Positions 60,401-64,000 of a stretch of DNA of 64,000 nt are shown here, piece after piece (the first letter of the stretch is position 1; each line of letters starts with the position of its first letter). A model generated the notes under the pieces. The model had not been told where the DNA came from. It saw only the letters and a list, made by a program, of their open reading frames with translations, and did not search any database. A program made the translations under genes and the position numbers. The stretch is from Jacaranda mimosifolia (Eukaryota; Streptophyta; Magnoliopsida; Lamiales; Bignoniaceae), in the NCBI GenBank assembly GCA_018894105.1, contig CM032121.1, forward strand, positions 6,614,507-6,678,506, in the 5' to 3' direction.

Positions 60401-62061
60401 ATCTTAAAACACATTTTTGCTATGCAAGAACTTGACATGCATTTGCGGCTGTTCTACAAAAAAAAAAAAAAAAATTCAGCTAAGGCCATGTCTTTTCACT
60501 TTTTAATCAAAAAAACTGAAAAAAAATTACATGCAAGACCACGACTCTTTAATTTCTAATAAAAATAAAAATTACATGGAAGAGAGGCTAAGCTAATTTT
60601 CCATTAAAAAAAAAATATATGCAAGCCTCTCAATTTTCAATTAATTTAAAATATATATATATATATATGCAAGAGGCGTGTAGCCACGCCTCTCAATTTT
60701 CAATTAATTTTTTTTAAAAAAAAAAAAATGTAAGAGAGCCACGCCTCTTACTAATTTCAGCATTTTCCATGCTAGAGGCCACGACTTTATTTAATTTATT
60801 AAAAAAAAATCGGAAATGAAAAGCGTGGCCTCGAGCCACACCTTACGGTAGTTTCGCAACTTTTCCAGAAGCACGGTAGTTTTGGAAACATTAGGTTTTT
60901 TCACTATATTTTGGCAAATAACCCTTGCTTTAGCCAAGTTGAATTGTACTGTTCCTCCGGGAGAAAGGCTGAACGTAGCTATAAATTCACAATGTGAGAA
61001 TTTTTAGCTGCATCATGTGACCCGGAGTATATAAAACACAGTAGGATAAGTAAGTGCTCAGCTGCTAGAATGACATCTAATCTTTCTTTTTCTTTTTTGT
61101 TTCCATTTTCATATGATGATATAGGAGAATCTTCAATTCCATGTGCCTCCTGCGGGGCACCTTGCAATTTGCGCCCAGCTAATACTCCGGCTAATAGAGG
61201 GAGAAAGTTCTATTCTTGTCAAGCTCAAGGATGCAACTTCTTTGTGTATGTCAAATTATGATTTATCAATTTACTGTTTTATTATGTCATGGGTTCTTTG
61301 CATGAAAATTGCCCTAACATTTTGGTCCAGCATATCCTGGAGTTACTTCATATTTACAATATATACTGGTGCCTCACCTGATAATGGTATCCAATTGTTT
61401 GTAGCTCCACTTTTATGATGCATGGTTCTTTATTTTGATTTGCTAACATCCTTTATAGCAACAGAGAATTCTATCTCACTATCAACTGATGCAATACGAT
61501 TGATTACGACGCTAGATCAAATTTATGTAAGAAAGTGGCTTTGATTTGTCTACGCAATTTAAAATATTCCACTTTTACAAAATTATCACTATCTGTAGAA
61601 TCTACATTTGCATGATTAGGCACCTCAAGGGAGACCAAATTGACGTCTTCCAGTATGTAAACTTTGAATCTAGCTCAGTTTACTGAGGAAAAATGATTAA
61701 ACTGAAACAACCAAATCAATAAGGAAATATTTTGAAATAAACCTGAGGTTATGAGAGAACCATAGTTGTGTTTGTGGACAAATTTGAATTTCAAGCTTTT
61801 TCTTGTTTACTGGTTAACATTTGCTTGGAATGCAGTTGGGAGGATAATGCCAACAATGGAGGAACAAGCTCACGAGGAAGCATCAGTAGATCGGCATCTA
61901 ATCCCGGCAGGAGAGGTGGTCGTGGCAGGAGTAACCGAAGCAGAGGACGTTCAAATGATGTAGCGTTTGTGTCTGCTGCTGGTAAGCCCATATCTGGCAG
62001 GTGCTTTATTTGTGGTGATCCATCGCACTTTGCAAATGCTTGTCCAAATCGTGGTAGATAA
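57402..62061 (+). pseudogene. TOP3A: Topoisomerase III alpha-like tail, four exons, broken (copy C)
   Basis: Exons 57402-57457, 58547-58701, 61125-61245 and 61836-62061. Same exon structure, zinc segments, frame break in the second exon and Mutator-like insertion as copy B. The last two exons look identical to copy B and differ from copy A (for example LRPANTP for LRTANTP, GESSIPC for GEFSIPC, VSAAGKP for VSATGEP). Confidence 0.65.
59048..60924. mobile_element. Mutator-like foldback element, unit B copy, 1.88 kb
   Basis: Same as 28965-30846 with TTGCTTTAG at 59039-59047 and 60925-60933. Differences are mainly in the length of T runs and of the AT run in the right arm. Confidence 0.9.
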
Positions 62062-63106
62062 CCTTGTGAGGTTAATGCATTTATGTCGATACAAAAGGAG
62101 AGAAGTTTGACCATATCTTGTGTTTATCAACCTTAACTGTTTGTTAGTCAATTCCATATTATATACAATGCCAATCAGTTGATGATTGTGGACATCTGGT
62201 TGAAAAAGTATTCTTTTGTGTCTTTGACATAAAAGGTAATACATGTTGCAATCACGCGTCCTACCAAAGACGTAATGATAATTTCCTATCCTATAAATGA
62301 AGTTTAAAACATGCCCTCCCTCTCCCAAAAAGAAATTATAAACATAAATATTCAGTTTTAACTAGATGTCATATTCAAATGTTTGTTAATTGATCACGTT
62401 TTGGTGGGTGATCCATTTACATTAAGTGCTGTCTTGATAAAACTTATAAACTTTTCAAAATGTCTTATAAGGTACTTGAAAACTTATAAAATACTGTAAA
62501 GTATTTGATAAAAAATTTAAGTGAAGGTTTTATAAGATCTCAAAACAAGATATTTCACCACTTGTTTAACTCCTTTAAAAAAATAAGTTAACTTATTTTT
62601 AAAATTTTAACAAACTCCTTAACACTAATCCTAATAATTATATAATTATCATTATTAATATCTTATAAATTTTATTATTTTATTTTATTCAAATACTTCA
62701 TGAATTTATTTTTAAATAAAATTAGCATCTTATAAATTTAAAAAGATTTCATAAAATGTAGAAGTTCCTAATGTGTTCTAAATAAGTCAAACACTTTGTA
62801 TTCCTAAAACTTATTTTTGCGATTTTATTTATGCTAAGATGGAGAGTGAGATTTAATTAGGGTGGCCTTGCAAATAGATTCTTTAAGGAATTAATGTTGA
62901 TAGCAAGAAATAACTGGTATTAATAAAGAAATAACAAAAACGGAACTAAAGAAATAATAAACTTAGAACTAGATTTTATGGATTAGACTTTATGATGAAA
63001 CGTGATGCAGTGTATACATAATGGTGAAATATTATTATTATCATTCGAATTAGCAGCCAAAAAAGGGAAATGGACACACACCCACACACACATATAAAGA
63101 ACTCCA
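62062..63106. other. Intergenic DNA between the TOP3A tail and reductase copy C
   Basis: Identical to unit B to about 62700, then a diverged version with many substitutions and small indels. No gene. Confidence 0.6.
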
Positions 63107-63787
63107 TTAAGCAAAGGCTGCCAATTTGGGTTTGGGTGGATCAACAAGGCAACGATTGAGAAGGTCATCAATTGAAGTGTAGTTGTGCTCAGGGTACAGC
63201 TTAGAAGCCTCCAAGTCGTCTTCTCTGAGTTCAAAACTGACCTGAGCACCAGCTATGAATATGTTGTGAAGAATGGCCACTGGTATGTTGTCTGGGAAAG
63301 GTAAATCTGCATTCACAAATGGAATCAATTCTATATTTCAATATATATACACATTGTTTATCTGTCTACTAAAATGATGCCCTCTATTCCACTGTGCATT
63401 TTGAACAATAATTGAATTGTATACATTGGTTAGTGGGTTACATGCAATAATTGCATAGAGTGGATTCAAGTTTAATTTGAATGTGTGTGCATCTAATATG
63501 CATGTTATGCATGTTTCATGAAGTGGGCTGCCGAAATTTTTACTCTGGGACTGATTGATGAGTTCTTGTTCAGGAACATGTTTTCTTTTAATAGAACGTC
63601 CTGTTTTTCTCTCCCAAGCAGCAACCAAATCTAATTGAGAGACGATATTTTTGGGGGGCCTGCAGATAATGACTCTGTTGGCTGCTCTAGGATCAGTTGC
63701 AGCTTTCACTGTGTAGATTGCAACATCTTCTTCGTAGTTCAACACAGCTGCACATCAATATTGCAAATGTTTCATTAGTGTTACTAA
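63107..63787 (-). CDS. Eugenol/isoeugenol synthase-like reductase, copy C (exons 4-5 only in window)
   Basis: Exon 5 (63107-63306) and exon 4 (63544-63747) are intact, with GT-AG sites and the same reading frame as copies A and B. Distinct residues: [16 protein letters not shown] (Cys where the others have Tyr), LEASKLYPE (Lys for Gln), Asn kept at the codon split by intron 4. Intron 3 continues only to 63787, where foreign sequence starts. If the insertion is confined to the intron and can be spliced out, the gene may still work; exons 1-3 lie beyond the window. Confidence 0.75.
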
Positions 63788-64000
63788 GGGTAAAAGTCAT
63801 AAATGGTCCCTAAAATTTTAGTTTAGAATCACTTTAGTTCTCAAACTTTAAAATTTTCTTTTTTAGTCCCTAACATTTGATTTAGTTTCAATCTAGTCCC
63901 TAAGTCAACTTTTCGTCAACTTTTTAAGGGCAAAATTGTCAATTTAATTTTATGTTTCACTTTAGTCCCTGTATAAGGTTTTATGTTCCACTTTAGTCCC
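63788..64000. mobile_element. Edge of an unidentified insertion in intron 3 of copy C
   Basis: Sequence departs from units A and B after GTTACTAA and begins GGGTAAAAGTCATAAATGG. It then repeats the word TTTAGTCCCT/TTTAGTTCTC about six times (for example CACTTTAGTCCC near 63958 and at the window end). A GGGTAA-type start could be a Mutator-like end, but the other end and target duplication are outside the window, so class is open. Confidence 0.6.

Larger units (their letters stand above)
30903..60980. repeat. Tandem segmental unit B (second copy, about 30.08 kb)
   Basis: Second copy in the same orientation with every element of unit A at matching places. Coordinate offsets to unit A are 29971 in the reductase exons, 30043 in the CACTA transposase, 30079 around the gypsy extra gene and 30081-30084 farther right, so length differences are small. 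Its first 1.7 kb match unit C rather than unit A; from about 33.69 kb on it matches unit A. Confidence 0.93.
60981..64000. repeat. Tandem segmental unit C (start of third copy, cut by the window)
   Basis: Third copy. 60981 to about 62700 looks identical to the start of unit B. From about 62.70 to 63.79 kb it is a diverged paralogue of both other units, and at 63788 it is interrupted by a sequence absent from them. Confidence 0.92.

Noticed and set aside
2..64000. Assembly artefact as the sole explanation for the repeat
   Set aside because: It remains possible, but the copies differ by unit-specific blocks, three reductase 3' ends and a private insertion, which a simple duplicated contig would not show.

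Overview
The window looks like nuclear DNA of a flowering plant, probably a eudicot. It is very AT-rich, its genes are split by GT-AG introns with AT-rich spacers, and it is full of plant transposon families (CACTA, Mutator-like, hAT, Tourist-like, Ty3/gypsy). No species can be named from the sequence alone.

The dominating fact is a head-to-tail tandem repeat with a period of about 30.1-30.9 kb. Unit A covers 2-30902, unit B 30903-60980, and unit C starts at 60981 and runs off the window. From about 3.72 kb to 32.64 kb the sequence is matched almost base for base by about 33.69 kb to 62.70 kb. Around 1-3.7 kb, 32.64-33.69 kb and 62.7-63.8 kb the copies are clearly more diverged.

Each unit has the same order. 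(1) The last exons of a DNA topoisomerase III alpha-like gene (plus strand; C4, GRF and CCHC zinc-binding segments). The topoisomerase core is missing from the B and C copies, which also carry a frame break. (2) A five-exon NADPH-dependent reductase gene on the minus strand, closest in remembered sequence to eugenol/isoeugenol synthases. It can be spliced conceptually to 319 residues in units A and B; in unit C only exons 4-5 are in the window, and a new insertion begins in intron 3. (3) About 3.5 kb of gene-poor DNA. (4) A hAT-type MITE with an 8-bp target duplication. (5) A decayed 4.2-kb CACTA element flanked by a 120-bp direct repeat. (6) A 614-bp MITE. (7) A decayed Tat-like Ty3/gypsy element: pol on the minus strand, two tandem-repeat arrays, and an extra gene on the opposite strand with its own TATA box. 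(8) A solo LTR with a GTATA target duplication, a stray gypsy integrase tail and a Tourist-like MITE. (9) The next TOP3A tail, whose intron holds a 1.9-kb Mutator-like foldback element with a 9-bp target duplication.

The reductase is the only apparently intact protein-coding gene and is the gene being multiplied, so the region reads as a recent copy-number expansion of a phenylpropanoid (scent or defence) enzyme embedded in dead transposons. The most unusual signals are the three-way divergence confined to the 3' half of the reductase inside otherwise nearly identical 30-kb repeats, the CACTA element bounded by a repeated piece of its own flank, the long foldback Mutator-like element inside an intron, and the antisense gene in the gypsy element.
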